NCBI GenBank assembly: GCA_002345625.1
Contig: DDWE01000059.1
Span: 1 to 22,374 of the forward strand
DNA: 22,374 nucleotides
From: Desulfuromonadaceae bacterium UBA2294
Lineage (GTDB): Bacteria; Desulfobacterota; Desulfuromonadia; Desulfuromonadales; UBA2294
Direction: 5' to 3'
Shown: positions 6,715 through 14,117 of the stretch, piece by piece
Layout: each line of letters starts with the position of its first letter
Position numbering within the stretch: the first letter of the stretch is position 1
The notes under the pieces: generated by a model
Databases searched by the model: none
The model's input: only the letters and a program-made list of their open reading frames with translations
Told to the model about the DNA's origin: nothing
Translations under genes and position numbers: made by a program

Positions 6715-6746
6715 TGTCATATTTGACGCTTCCGTTTGATATGATA
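6715..6746 (-). promoter_or_regulatory. Paired enhancer dyads, module I
   Basis: The proximal 14-mer at 6715 is TGTCATATTTGACG, a clean dyad. The distal 14-mer at 6733 is CGTTTGATATGATA. They start 18 bp apart, and the proximal one starts 98 bp from the -24 CC (plus-strand reading). This is the same layout as modules II, III and IV. Confidence 0.65.
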
Positions 6747-6877
6747 GCCAGCGGCGTCAGCACCACCCCACTTATCCACCCCAGCCTTCATCCCGTTGCC
6801 CTCTGCAACAAGAAGCGCCGAGTGCAACTCTGTTCGGCAGAATTTCGCGCGCAAGGACCACCGCTTCACGTTGAATT

Positions 6878-7201
6878 TCAACCTGAATGATCTACGGACT
6901 TCGCCTCTACGCCCTGTGTTGCATCTTGGGTGTTGTAGCTGATTTCCGGCTCGATCGAGAGCAGTTTCATCAACCCGCGCAGAACTTTGAAATGGCCGGA
7001 TTTGAGGTGGGCGGTCAGCGATTCTTTGGTCTTCCACTCCTGTTCAAAGACAATGACGTTATCCGCCTCAACATCCTGATAACAATTGCAGCTTATGCAG
7101 TCCTGATGGCAGCGGATTTGAACAATCAGGCTCTTGATGGCATCCAGGATTTCATTGTGTTTATCCGCAGGCACAGTCATCTTAATGGTGACATTAATCA
7201 T
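6878..7201 (-). CDS. ABM-domain protein, copy B
   Basis: The 107-residue paralogue of the protein at 5569-5904 has the same ABM-like fold: MINVTIKMTVPADKHNEIL start, then QDCISCNCYQDVEADNVIVFEQ and EWKTKESLTAHLKSGHFKVL. It has three closely spaced cysteines (DCISCNC), against two in copy A. The C-terminal 20 residues (NTQDATQGVEAKSVDHSG) are unlike copy A. It would be transcribed from the sigma-54 promoter at 7791, behind the lmo0937-type gene. Between them lie remnants of the DUF3309 and membrane-peptide genes that precede copy A. The substrate is unknown. Confidence 0.83.
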   Translation of the reverse strand: MINVTIKMTVPADKHNEILDAIKSLIVQIRCHQDCISCNCYQDVEADNVIVFEQEWKTKESLTAHLKSGHFKVLRGLMKLLSIEPEISYNTQDATQGVEAKSVDHSG

Positions 7202-7276
7202 CTATTTTCCCTCTGGGGAGAGAGTCCATAACCTCCAACCCCGCAAATGGATGGTGGGAAATTGGCAAAAATACTC

Positions 7277-7345
7277 TGCCGCAAAAAAAAACACAAAAAC
7301 GACCATGGTGACGTGAATCACTCAATGAACGCATGAACCTTCTTA
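7277..7345 (-). pseudogene. Decayed membrane-peptide remnant upstream of ABM copy B
   Basis: The minus strand reads GAGTGATTCACGTCACCATGG, then a T-rich run. This parallels the copy A sequence around GCGTTGATTCATGTCACCGTGG (frame ALIHVTV). In copy B a TGA interrupts the frame, and an A9 tract (T9 on the coding strand) follows. The translated trace VIHVTMVVFVFFF keeps the hydrophobic character. The boundaries are approximate. Confidence 0.45.
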
Positions 7346-7365
7346 TTGCCACAACGCCTTCGCGT

Positions 7366-7425
7366 CCTCCTCGCCTGAATACGGCCTGTCAGCATGGATT
7401 CAGCATAATCTCGCTCCTTTGTTGC
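7366..7425 (-). pseudogene. Internally deleted DUF3309 remnant
   Basis: On the minus strand a good ribosome site (AAAGGAGCGAGATT) and ATGCTG (ATG at 7406) correspond to the intact gene start at 6201. After about ten bases the sequence jumps to ATGCTGACAGGCCGTATTC, matching the intact gene's last codons (CTGATGCTGTCAGGCCGGATT). Nearly the whole gene body is missing, and CAGCAT appears on both sides of the gap, as it does at both ends of the intact gene. Deletion between short repeats is the simplest reading. Confidence 0.6.
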
Positions 7426-7534
7426 CTGAGCATTCAATGAGTTGAATCGCAATTCAGGTGCCAGAGACGCGTTGCCGATGCAGCGTGTGCCAGCGCGTGC
7501 TTCGATCAGGAAAACCAGGACGCAAAAATGAGAC

Positions 7535-7681
7535 TCAGGCTCTGCGTCCCTGGATCACATTCAGCAAAACCACAACAATGGCGAGCACCAGCAGGATGTG
7601 GATAAAACCACCGAGGGTGGTACTGCTCACCAGCCCCAGCAGCCAAAGAACGATGAGAACGACAGCAATTGTCCACAACAT
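7535..7681 (-). CDS. lmo0937-family small membrane protein
   Basis: The 48-residue protein reads MLWTIAVVLIVLWLLGLVSS, then TTLGGFIHILLVLAIVVVLL, then NVIQGRRA. Two membrane segments joined by a TLGG-FIHxLL motif and a basic tail match the lmo0937-type peptides seen next to stress genes in many bacteria. The ribosome site GAGAGG lies upstream of the ATG at 7681. It is the first gene after the sigma-54 promoter at 7791, with a leader of about 100 bases. The function is unknown. Confidence 0.88.
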   Translation of the reverse strand: MLWTIAVVLIVLWLLGLVSSTTLGGFIHILLVLAIVVVLLNVIQGRRA

Positions 7682-7790
7682 AGGATTGATCCTCTCTTTA
7701 AAGTGCCCTCAGACCGACAGTCGGCCCAAGAGGTGAGGCAATGGTTATTTGAAAATCGCGGCGCTTTTTTACGCATCGACTGGTGTTAAC

Positions 7791-7807
7791 CGCAACGAAC
7801 GTGCCAG
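7791..7807 (-). promoter_or_regulatory. Sigma-54 promoter, module II
   Basis: The minus-strand sequence CTGGCACGTTCGTTGCG matches the sigma-54 consensus fully (TGGCACG...TTGC; GG at 7804-7805, GC at 7792-7793). Start would be near 7780, upstream of the lmo0937-type gene and ABM copy B. The 17 bases differ at only one position from the promoter at 18422. Confidence 0.83.
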
Positions 7808-7902
7808 TGGATGTCGATCAACAATTTATATTTAAATAGCTGATATTGTTAAATAAAATGGATATAAAGAACGACAGATAAGGGCGGCCCGTCCCCCTGC
7901 TC

Positions 7903-7934
7903 CGCCACATATGGAGCCTCTGTCAAATATGATG
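7903..7934 (-). promoter_or_regulatory. Paired enhancer dyads, module II
   Basis: The distal site at 7921 is TGTCAAATATGATG, close to a perfect dyad. The proximal site at 7903, CGCCACATATGGAG, is degenerate and is recognised mainly by its position. The starts are 18 bp apart and lie 99 and 117 bp from the -24 CC. The AT-rich stretch at 7820-7865, between promoter and sites, could bind a bending protein such as IHF. Confidence 0.55.
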
Positions 7935-7980
7935 GTTTAAACGATACGCTGGGACCCGGACCGGCTGCCACGCAGAGCGT

Positions 7981-9906
7981 TCAGCCCTCAGCCTGCAGCC
8001 CTGACGGCATCGTCCACTTCATGTCAAGAAAGGCCTCGACAACCAGAGGGTCGAAATGGCTCCCCTTTAACGAAGCGAGATACTGGTAAGCCTTTTCCAC
8101 CGGCCAGGCGGCGCGATAGGGCCGTTTGGAGATCAGCGCGTCGGCGACATCGACGATAGCGAACAGTCGGGCCTTGAAAGGGATGTCCTCTCCCCGGAGC
8201 CCGCGCGGATACCCCTGACCGTCCCACCGTTCATGGTGGCAGTAAGGGATGTCAATCGCCGGGCGCAGAAAGGGGATGCCTGAAAGAAGATCTCGGGCAG
8301 AGGTCGTGTGCCGTTGCATGATCGCATGCTCTGCATCGGTGAGTGGCCCCGGCTTCAGGAGAATGCTGTCAGAAATGCTGATTTTGCCGATGTCGTGGAG
8401 AAGGGCGCCGCGCCTGACCTGAACCAGTTCATGATCAGCCAGCCCCAACAGGCGGCCCAGTTGCAGGGACATCTCGGCCACCCGTTCGGTGTGCCCCATG
8501 GTGTCTTCGTCCCTGAACTCAAGGGTGCGCCCCCACCCCTCCAGTGTTGCATCATAGGAGAGGGTGAGCTCGGTGGCAAAACGCTCCAGCCCCCCGAACA
8601 TCGCCGCGTTGTCGATGGCGATAGCCGCCTGCCCGGAAAGGAGTTCGAGGAAATCCATCCACTCCCTGGTCGGGTCGAGGGGCTTGCGCTGAAAAATCTC
8701 CAGGACCCCCTGGACCTGCCCCTTGGAGATCAGGGGCATGGCGATATAGGCGACAAATTTCTCACCTTGCAGCGCCGAGGTCACCGTTGCCGAGAAGTCG
8801 GTGATGACCATCGCTTTCCGGTCATAGGCGGCCTTGCCCGCATGCCCCTTGCCGAGGCGGACATGGGTGGACTGGGCAGCAACGCCCCAGAAGCCGCGGC
8901 CTGCGGCAAAATTGAGATAAAGAGATTCCTTGTCGAACAGCAGCACGGCGGCGGCGTCAACTTTGAGCAGCGCAGTCAGTCTTTCCAGAAGGACATTGAG
9001 GGTCGTGCGGACGTCAAGGCTGGAGCTGATGGCGATGGCAATGTCGCTCAGAGCGGTCATTTTTTCCAGCTGCCGCTGGAGCATCTCTTCCGAGACCTTG
9101 CGCGAGGTGATGTCATGGACTGTCCCCTCGACGCCAATCGCCTTGCCGGAGTCATCGTGAATCACCTCCGCCTGTTCCTGAACAAATCGTACCGAGCCAT
9201 CGGCTAAGACGATCCGGTGGTCGATGTCGTAACGTTGTCCGTCGGCAAGGGCGTTATCGACCGTCTCGCGCACCCGGTCACGGTCTTCTGGATGCACGGC
9301 CTGCAAAAAGGTGTCGAAGGTCAGATTGCGCCGCCGGTTGAAAAAACCGAAAATGCGGTAAGCCTCGGCGGACCCATGCGACCACATGATCTGATTGTTG
9401 ACGATATCCCAGCGCCAGCTGCCGATATGAGCAATCTCCTGTGCTCTGATCAGGTTGCGCTCGCTGCAGCGAAGGATGGCTTCGGTCCCGGTGCGCGCGG
9501 TCACATCGCGCAGGATACTGACCGCATGCCACACCCCTTTGATTTTCAGGGTCGAAAAGGTGAGCTCGACGGGGAATTCGCTGCCATCCTTTTTGACCGC
9601 CTGCAGGGTGAGGAGCGTCCTCGGCGTTTCAGCGGCGCCGATCTTGCTGAACAGCCGGAGTTCCTTGCGGTAGGCAGCGGCGTCTTTGGCCGAGGAGAAG
9701 AGCATCGGCATCTTCTTGCCCAGGACCTCCTCAGCGCTGTAGTTGAAGAGGTCCTCTGCCGCTCGATTCCAGTAAGAAATCTTCTCTTTTTCGTCGATCA
9801 GAATGATCCCGTCCTGAGCCGCCGTTGCGAGACCCTCGAACATCTCTTCGATACCCTGGCTAGCCAGTGGCTGGGATTCCGGGTTCTTATGCATTGTGAC
9901 GGCCAT
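7981..9906 (-). CDS. PAS-PAS-GAF-HD-GYP cyclic-di-GMP phosphodiesterase
   Basis: The 641-residue cytoplasmic sensor has PAS1 at about 20-140 (DGIILIDEKEKISYWNRAAEDLF), PAS2 at 145-275 (WRWDIVNNQIMW...VHDITSRK), GAF at 285-430 (LDVRTTLNVLLERLTALLKVDAAAVL) and HD-GYP at 445-630. The catalytic metal motifs are intact: HDIGK at 504-508 and HHERWDGQGYP at 557-567. HD-GYP domains hydrolyse cyclic-di-GMP to GMP, so this protein should lower the second messenger in response to a PAS/GAF signal. The start at 9906 has an AAAGGG upstream site. It lies 133 bp after the DUF3185-like gene and may be read from the promoter at 11611 or from its own; I see no clear promoter in the gap. Confidence 0.93.
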   Translation of the reverse strand: MAVTMHKNPESQPLASQGIEEMFEGLATAAQDGIILIDEKEKISYWNRAAEDLFNYSAEEVLGKKMPMLFSSAKDAAAYRKELRLFSKIGAAETPRTLLTLQAVKKDGSEFPVELTFSTLKIKGVWHAVSILRDVTARTGTEAILRCSERNLIRAQEIAHIGSWRWDIVNNQIMWSHGSAEAYRIFGFFNRRRNLTFDTFLQAVHPEDRDRVRETVDNALADGQRYDIDHRIVLADGSVRFVQEQAEVIHDDSGKAIGVEGTVHDITSRKVSEEMLQRQLEKMTALSDIAIAISSSLDVRTTLNVLLERLTALLKVDAAAVLLFDKESLYLNFAAGRGFWGVAAQSTHVRLGKGHAGKAAYDRKAMVITDFSATVTSALQGEKFVAYIAMPLISKGQVQGVLEIFQRKPLDPTREWMDFLELLSGQAAIAIDNAAMFGGLERFATELTLSYDATLEGWGRTLEFRDEDTMGHTERVAEMSLQLGRLLGLADHELVQVRRGALLHDIGKISISDSILLKPGPLTDAEHAIMQRHTTSARDLLSGIPFLRPAIDIPYCHHERWDGQGYPRGLRGEDIPFKARLFAIVDVADALISKRPYRAAWPVEKAYQYLASLKGSHFDPLVVEAFLDMKWTMPSGLQAEG

Positions 9907-10039
9907 GGGACACCCTTTCCGGACAAGATACGATGGGCAGCGCCGGTGCGCTGAGTGAGGTCATGCTCTGCTCAACCTCCCCCGCCCTTTTTGTTGTGCC
10001 ATCAGGATCACAACGGGTCCCATGACATCCCGATTTTTC

Positions 10040-10261
10040 TCAGCTCTTTTTAGCGCCCAAAGTCAGCAGCACGATACCGCCGATCAGGGCGATCCCGCCG
10101 ACGATGGGAGAGAGCGGCAGGGTTCTGGTTTTATCAGCCGACATCTGTAAAGGACCAAGATCGACGACCTTTTCTTTGGTCGTAATACTGATCCCCTGGT
10201 AGGCAAAGGCCGCGACGGCGACCACAATCAGGATGATGCCAATTAAGGTATAGGGTTTCAC
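10040..10261 (-). CDS. DUF3185-like small membrane protein
   Basis: The 73-residue protein begins at GTG 10261, chosen because AAGGAGA sits seven bases upstream; the frame continues further but without a start signal. It has one membrane segment at 5-21 (TLIGIILIVVAVAAFAY), a soluble loop with GISITTKEKVVDLGPLQ, and a second segment at 53-69 (IVGGIALIGGIVLLTLG). Two helices around a YxGISxTxxxxVxDxGP loop fit the DUF3185 family as I remember it. The function is unknown. A perfect 39-bp palindrome separates it from the BON gene upstream. Confidence 0.75.
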   Translation of the reverse strand: MKPYTLIGIILIVVAVAAFAYQGISITTKEKVVDLGPLQMSADKTRTLPLSPIVGGIALIGGIVLLTLGAKKS

Positions 10262-10309
10262 GGGGTGTCTCCTTATGAACATTGAAGCCGCAGCCACATC
10301 GGCTGGGCT

Positions 10310-10348
10310 GGAACCTCATCAGACCTGCTGCAGGTCTGATGAGGTTCC
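10310..10348 (-). terminator. Perfect 39-bp inverted repeat between BON and DUF3185-like genes
   Basis: Two 19-base arms, beginning GGAACCTCATCAGACC, are exact reverse complements around a single central base. It lies 19 bases after the triple-BON stop. No T-run follows on the minus strand, so it may be an RNA-stability hairpin or a partial terminator rather than a classic intrinsic terminator. Confidence 0.6.
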
Positions 10349-10367
10349 ATGGTTAAGATGCGTGAGC

Positions 10368-11171
10368 TTAGATGACCGTCATCTTGTTCTGCACCGATTG
10401 TACGCCGCTGACATCGCTGGTGAGTTTCCCGGCCAACGCGACTTCGGCGGCATTGGCGGCCTTGCCCGTCAAGGTCACCACACCATCCTTGGTCGTAACC
10501 GAGGTTTCAAGGGCACTGGTCGAGCGATGACCGAGCAAGGTCATCTTGACCATGGTGGTGATGGAAGCGTCGTCGATCTTGTCACCGATCATCACGATCC
10601 TGGCATCGACCTTCTCGCCGATCGTCTGTTTCTCTTTGGCGGACTTTGTCACGGTCATTTCATTCTTGACCGCTTTGACCCCTTCGATATCTGACGCGTA
10701 TTCCGTGGTTAATTCTTTCTGCGCCTGGTTGTCGGCAGCGCCGTTCAGGGTGACGATGCTGTTCTTCACATCGACCTCGGTGGTGGCACTCACGCTGCGA
10801 TGAAACAAGAGGGTGGTTTTCACCTTGGTCAGAAGCCAGGCATCAGACATCTTTGAGGGTTGTTCACCCTTGATTTCCAGCTGGTTGTCGACCGACTTGA
10901 CGTCGGGCAGGTTCGAAACCGTCTCCCCGGCGACCGACTTGTGGGTTTCCGTCGCGACGCTCCCGGTCAGGGTGACGTCGCCGTTTTTGGCCCGAACCTT
11001 GATCTCATCGTCCTTGAGATAGCTGTTGAACATGTGTGACGCCTTGGCCGCTGATTCAATGCCACTGTCGGTGTTCGCCGCCTGCACCGGCAGGCTGTAG
11101 GAAAACAGTGCAAGCGCGGCGATAACGACCGGTATGGCATATATGGCTTTCTTTGACAGGTTTGCTTTCAT
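10368..11171 (-). CDS. Periplasmic protein with three BON domains (OsmY-like)
   Basis: The 267-residue protein has a Sec signal peptide (residues 1-31, ..FSYSLPVQA) and three BON repeats at about 38-102, 108-175 and 195-267. Repeats 2 and 3 are most alike (LLTKVKTTLLFHRSVSA... and ITTMVKMTLLGHRSTSA...), each ending in a VxxVxNxMTV motif. OsmY-type BON proteins act in the periplasm under osmotic or envelope stress and bind phospholipid or help outer-membrane proteins fold. The ATG at 11171 has a GAAGGA site. It lies 181 bp after csbD, probably on the transcript from the sigma-54 promoter at 11611. Confidence 0.92.
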   Translation of the reverse strand: MKANLSKKAIYAIPVVIAALALFSYSLPVQAANTDSGIESAAKASHMFNSYLKDDEIKVRAKNGDVTLTGSVATETHKSVAGETVSNLPDVKSVDNQLEIKGEQPSKMSDAWLLTKVKTTLLFHRSVSATTEVDVKNSIVTLNGAADNQAQKELTTEYASDIEGVKAVKNEMTVTKSAKEKQTIGEKVDARIVMIGDKIDDASITTMVKMTLLGHRSTSALETSVTTKDGVVTLTGKAANAAEVALAGKLTSDVSGVQSVQNKMTVI

Positions 11172-11352
11172 AACGTCTATTCCTTCTTCGTGTCACAAAG
11201 TGTCCACGTCTTTTCCGCAAAGGCCTCATGCCCTGCGTAGTCGTGGCTCCATCTTGATCGCTTGCACTTCTCACCCGGGGGGTGATGAGGACCGACTGAT
11301 TGCCATATCCAATGAGTCAAGCCGCTGAGCATCACCGGTTCTTTCATTAAGC

Positions 11353-11532
11353 CTATGAACCTAAAACAGTTTTGACCTCGCCGACCTTTTCCTGGACTTT
11401 TCCGGCGGCCTTTTCAACGACGCCTTCCGCTTCCAACTCTGAATTGCCGCTGATCTTCCCGGCGACCTCCTTGGCTGTACCCTTCATCTGGTGAAGCAAA
11501 CCTTTAGCCTGGTCTTTACGACTGCTTTTCAT
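11353..11532 (-). CDS. CsbD-family stress protein
   Basis: The 59-residue, lysine- and glutamate-rich protein has the CsbD pattern: an N-terminal DQAKGLLHQMKGTAKEVAGKI, a SGNSELEAEG turn, and VEKAAGKVQEKVGEVK. CsbD proteins are abundant stress-induced small proteins (under sigma-B in Bacillus) of unknown activity. The ribosome site is strong (AAAAAAGGAGACGCT then ATG). It is the first gene after the sigma-54 promoter at 11611, with a leader of about 68 bases. The mixture of a general-stress family and a sigma-54 promoter is notable. Confidence 0.93.
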   Translation of the reverse strand: MKSSRKDQAKGLLHQMKGTAKEVAGKISGNSELEAEGVVEKAAGKVQEKVGEVKTVLGS

Positions 11533-11610
11533 AGCGTCTCCTTTTTTGAAGATCGGCCGGATTGTGAAGAGACTTCATCTCCAGCCATTCTTTTGCCTTG
11601 AATGGTAGAT

Positions 11611-11627
11611 CGCAATGAACGTGCCGG
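11611..11627 (-). promoter_or_regulatory. Sigma-54 promoter of csbD, module III
   Basis: The minus-strand sequence CCGGCACGTTCATTGCG has GG (11624-11625) and GC (11612-11613) ten bases apart, with GGCACG and TTGC intact. It differs from the module II promoter at two of 17 positions. Start would be near 11600. Confidence 0.83.
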
Positions 11628-11723
11628 AAATAAATAACGACTACCGCCGACCTAAATAGCTGATAATAAGGAGAAAACAGGATGTAAACACGTGGCAGGA
11701 TAAGGGCTGCCGCCTACCTGAGC

Positions 11724-11755
11724 CATTGCATTCAGCATTACTGTTGAATATGACA
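11724..11755 (-). promoter_or_regulatory. Paired enhancer dyads, module III
   Basis: The distal site at 11742 is TGTTGAATATGACA. The proximal site at 11724 is CATTGCATTCAGCA. The starts are 18 bp apart and lie 100 and 118 bp from the -24 CC, identical to module IV. The distal site abuts the hairpin-forming region at 11752-11824. Confidence 0.65.
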
Positions 11756-11824
11756 GATCAGGCAGCCGGTCAGGGCGCAACTGACCGCCACTGATCTGTC
11801 GATGTCAATCCGTCGTCAGATCAG
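11752..11824 (-). terminator. Alternative hairpins after the ytxH-type gene
   Basis: CAGATCAG occurs at 11754-11761 and 11817-11824, and its complement CTGATCTG at 11791-11798. The middle copy can pair with either flank. The left pairing extends to 10-bp arms (GACAGATCAG/CTGATCTGTC, 11752-11800) and encloses a second stem GGTCAG/CTGACC. It probably ends the AI-2E/DUF948/YtxH transcript, although no T-run follows. Confidence 0.5.
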
Positions 11825-11835
11825 TAGCGTTTCGG

Positions 11836-12150
11836 TCAAGCCGCTTTTTCGTGTTTCGCTTTTTCTGCAGCGATGGCCTCTTTGCCTGCTTTCACCGCCG
11901 CTTTGACCAGATCGGCGTTTTCTTGCAACAGGTCATGGCTGTCCTGGATCACTTTTTTGATCCGGGTCTCCGCTTCCTCGGTTATGCCGTTTAATTTGCC
12001 ACGGGTTTCATCCGCCAAGTCGTGCAGTTTCTGGCGATTTTCCGGGCCCGATCGCGAGGCCGTTAACAAAGCCAGCCCCCCACCGAGCACTGCGCCAAGC
12101 GCAAAAGCAAGAAGGGTTGTCCCTAATCCGTTTTTTTGTTCATCAGCCAT
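11836..12150 (-). CDS. YtxH-domain protein
   Basis: The 104-residue protein has a short N-terminal membrane segment (TTLLAFALGAVLGGGLALLTA, residues 11-31) with the glycine-rich pattern and following PENRQKL typical of YtxH proteins (where SG-PE/ET-R is common). A long charged helix follows (residues 40-104). Bacillus YtxH is a general stress protein; the activity is unknown. The ribosome site CAAAGGAGATTAGCTC lies at the end of the DUF948 gene, three bases away, so the two are coupled. It is the last gene of the AI-2E operon. Confidence 0.88.
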   Translation of the reverse strand: MADEQKNGLGTTLLAFALGAVLGGGLALLTASRSGPENRQKLHDLADETRGKLNGITEEAETRIKKVIQDSHDLLQENADLVKAAVKAGKEAIAAEKAKHEKAA

Positions 12151-12153
12151 GAG

Positions 12154-12549
12154 CTAATCTCCTTTGTCCTGCGTGTGTTTAAAGAACACCTTGCTGGCTG
12201 CCTTGAGTCCCGAAATGAGACAGGCAGCGTTCTCGCCCATCGTAAAAGCATCCTGACGAAAAAAATGCATGCTGCGCCGGACGGAAGTGGAGATTTCGTC
12301 CAGTGTCATGAGAAGATTTCTTGCCTGATCGCCCCCGGCTTCGATTGTCGCCGAGACCCGGTTGATCCGTGCGGCGATTTCTCTGCAGTCGCGCAGGGTT
12401 GGCAGGAGCTCCCGCTGGAGTTCGCAAAGCAGCGCGTCGGCCTTCTGTCCGGTTTTTTTCAGCTGCCAGATCATCAGCAGCACAAGAGCCGCGACGAACA
12501 TAACCACCACCAGAATGACTAGAGTGAACAGATCAATTTCGACGGTCAT
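12154..12549 (-). CDS. DUF948-type membrane-anchored protein
   Basis: The 131-residue protein has one N-terminal membrane helix (LFTLVILVVVMFVAALVLLMIW, residues 6-27). An amphipathic helical region follows (LKKTGQKADALLCELQRELLPTLRDCREIAARINRVS), then a methyl-accepting-like coil. This is the DUF948/YoxC pattern, often paired with YtxH in stress operons as it is here. The ATG at 12549 was chosen over an upstream in-frame TTG (12594) because GGGAG precedes it at good spacing. It lies 53 bp after the AI-2E gene. The function is unknown. Confidence 0.82.
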   Translation of the reverse strand: MTVEIDLFTLVILVVVMFVAALVLLMIWQLKKTGQKADALLCELQRELLPTLRDCREIAARINRVSATIEAGGDQARNLLMTLDEISTSVRRSMHFFRQDAFTMGENAACLISGLKAASKVFFKHTQDKGD

Positions 12550-12602
12550 ACATCTCCCTATACTGAAATTCAGCTCCCCGGGCAAATCCGACAATGACAG
12601 GA

Positions 12603-13769
12603 CTAATCACCAAGCAGTTCGCCGATCGGTTTTAAATCTTCGACATGATCACAGACCGCCTTGATGATCATCATGATGGGCACCCCTAACAAGAGACCCC
12701 ACAGACCCCACAGCCACCCCCAGACCAGCACGCTGACAAACACCACCACCGGGCTCATGCGACTTGCCATTCCCGTCAACCACGGGGTGAGCAGGTAGCC
12801 TTCGATGCTGGTAATGATCAGTGAGGCGCCGGACACCAGCAGCACCATGTTGATGGTGCCGAATTGCAGAAACGCGACCAGAGCCGTGCCGGCGCAAATA
12901 GCGACCGGGCCGAGATAGGGCAGGGTCTTGAGCACTCCGGCGGCGATTCCCCAGACGGCGGCCTGCTCGAGGCCGATCCAGAGAAAAGCGAGCCAGGTCG
13001 CAACGCCTACCAGGAGGCTGGTGAAGATCTGCACCAGCAGGTAGCGTTGAATCTGTTCGGCAATATTATCCAGCACCCGCAGGGTGATTTTTTTCCGGCT
13101 CAGGGTCGGACCGGCGATCTTGACCAGTTTGCGCCGGAAGGTGTCGCCCGACGCCAGCATGAAATAGGCCAGGAACAGGACCATGACGAGCTGGCCGGCA
13201 AAGGCGACGGCGCCTTTGGTCCCCATCCAGAGGTAATCGGTAATATTCAGTCGCGGCTTTTCGATCTGCACCCGCGTCACCCCGCTCGGGATATCAGGTG
13301 CCGCAGAGCCAACCTCTTTCGCGACCTGTTCGAGTTGGGTGGCGGTTTTCTGCATGCTCTCCATGGTGCCGACAGGGGATCCCAGCGTCCGGGGTCGGGC
13401 TTGATGCAGTTTTTGTGCGGCGGCTGGAAGGGTTTCGATCAGCTTGGACGCATCGTCACTGAGCGAATAGACCAGAGTGCCGGCCCCTGCTAAAAGCCCA
13501 AGCAGCAGGATCGCGGCCCCGATAGCGCGCGGGATTCGCCATTTATGCATCAGGTTGACAGAAGGCGCGAGGGCGTAGCTGATGATCGCCCCCAGCATCA
13601 GCGGGATAAAAATCGCGCTGGCCCAATTCAACACGAAGACCGTCGCCAGCACCGCGAGCAGCGCCAGGGGGAAATTTCGCGGGCTGACCGGCAGGTCCAG
13701 AGTCAGGTCGGTGGATGGCGCAGAGCGCTCTTCGCCTCCGTTTTCGGCCGCGTTCGACACGTGGGACAT
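12603..13769 (-). CDS. AI-2E family transporter (PerM/TqsA-like)
   Basis: The 388-residue inner-membrane protein has about eight membrane segments, starting with FPLALLAVLATVFVLNWASAIFIPLML and ending with SPVVVFVSVLVWGWLWGLWGLLLGVPIMM. The conserved C-terminal pattern of the family is present (LPYLGPVAICAGTALVAF, EGYLLTPWLTGMASRMSPVVVFVSVLVW). A soluble loop lies at about residues 110-190. Members export small molecules such as AI-2 or act in sodium/proton exchange; the substrate cannot be read from sequence. The ATG at 13769 has AAAGG upstream; an in-frame TTG at 13787 is less likely. It heads an operon with DUF948 and YtxH. Confidence 0.92.
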   Translation of the reverse strand: MSHVSNAAENGGEERSAPSTDLTLDLPVSPRNFPLALLAVLATVFVLNWASAIFIPLMLGAIISYALAPSVNLMHKWRIPRAIGAAILLLGLLAGAGTLVYSLSDDASKLIETLPAAAQKLHQARPRTLGSPVGTMESMQKTATQLEQVAKEVGSAAPDIPSGVTRVQIEKPRLNITDYLWMGTKGAVAFAGQLVMVLFLAYFMLASGDTFRRKLVKIAGPTLSRKKITLRVLDNIAEQIQRYLLVQIFTSLLVGVATWLAFLWIGLEQAAVWGIAAGVLKTLPYLGPVAICAGTALVAFLQFGTINMVLLVSGASLIITSIEGYLLTPWLTGMASRMSPVVVFVSVLVWGWLWGLWGLLLGVPIMMIIKAVCDHVEDLKPIGELLGD

Positions 13770-14117
13770 GTTATGCCTTTGTTTCAAGCCGGGTTGTCCT
13801 CTGCGGCGGTCGCCCTGCCCGCGGTTGCAGTGTTGTCAATCGCTTGTTCATGAAAATTGCACATACCCTTTTTGCCAGCGACGGTTACCAGAATCATGAC
13901 CTTGTCTACGGCAACGGCAGCCGGCCGGATATCGTGTAAAAAAGGGTTGATGGGCTTATGCATCAGAAGGAGCGCTGCAGCGCAGACCGAGAAAATCAGG
14001 GCCGATAAACGGCGCCAGTGATGATGGTCATTGGCAACGCAATCTTCGTCAACGCAGGCAGATGCCAGATAATCGGGGAAGACCTACTTCCAGCCGTAAT
14101 GCTTGTGTAGAAAGTTC
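13770..14117 (-). other. Intergenic region with an open frame lacking a good start
   Basis: These 348 bp should hold the promoter of the AI-2E operon; no sigma-54 site or paired dyads are visible. A frame on the minus strand stays open for about 100 codons up to the TGA 16 bases before the AI-2E start. It includes a membrane-like run (RRLSALIFSVCAAALLLMHK) but has no start codon at its 5' side; the first ATG gives only 59 codons (MHKPINPF...). It may be a remnant of a small membrane gene or chance. Confidence 0.3.

Noticed and set aside
8308..9207. 299-codon plus-strand frame opposite the HD-GYP gene
   Set aside because: Antisense shadow in high-GC coding DNA; no start signal.
11056..11274. 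72-codon Arg-rich minus-strand frame upstream of the triple-BON gene
   Set aside because: It overlaps the BON signal peptide in another frame and has no start signal; likely chance.
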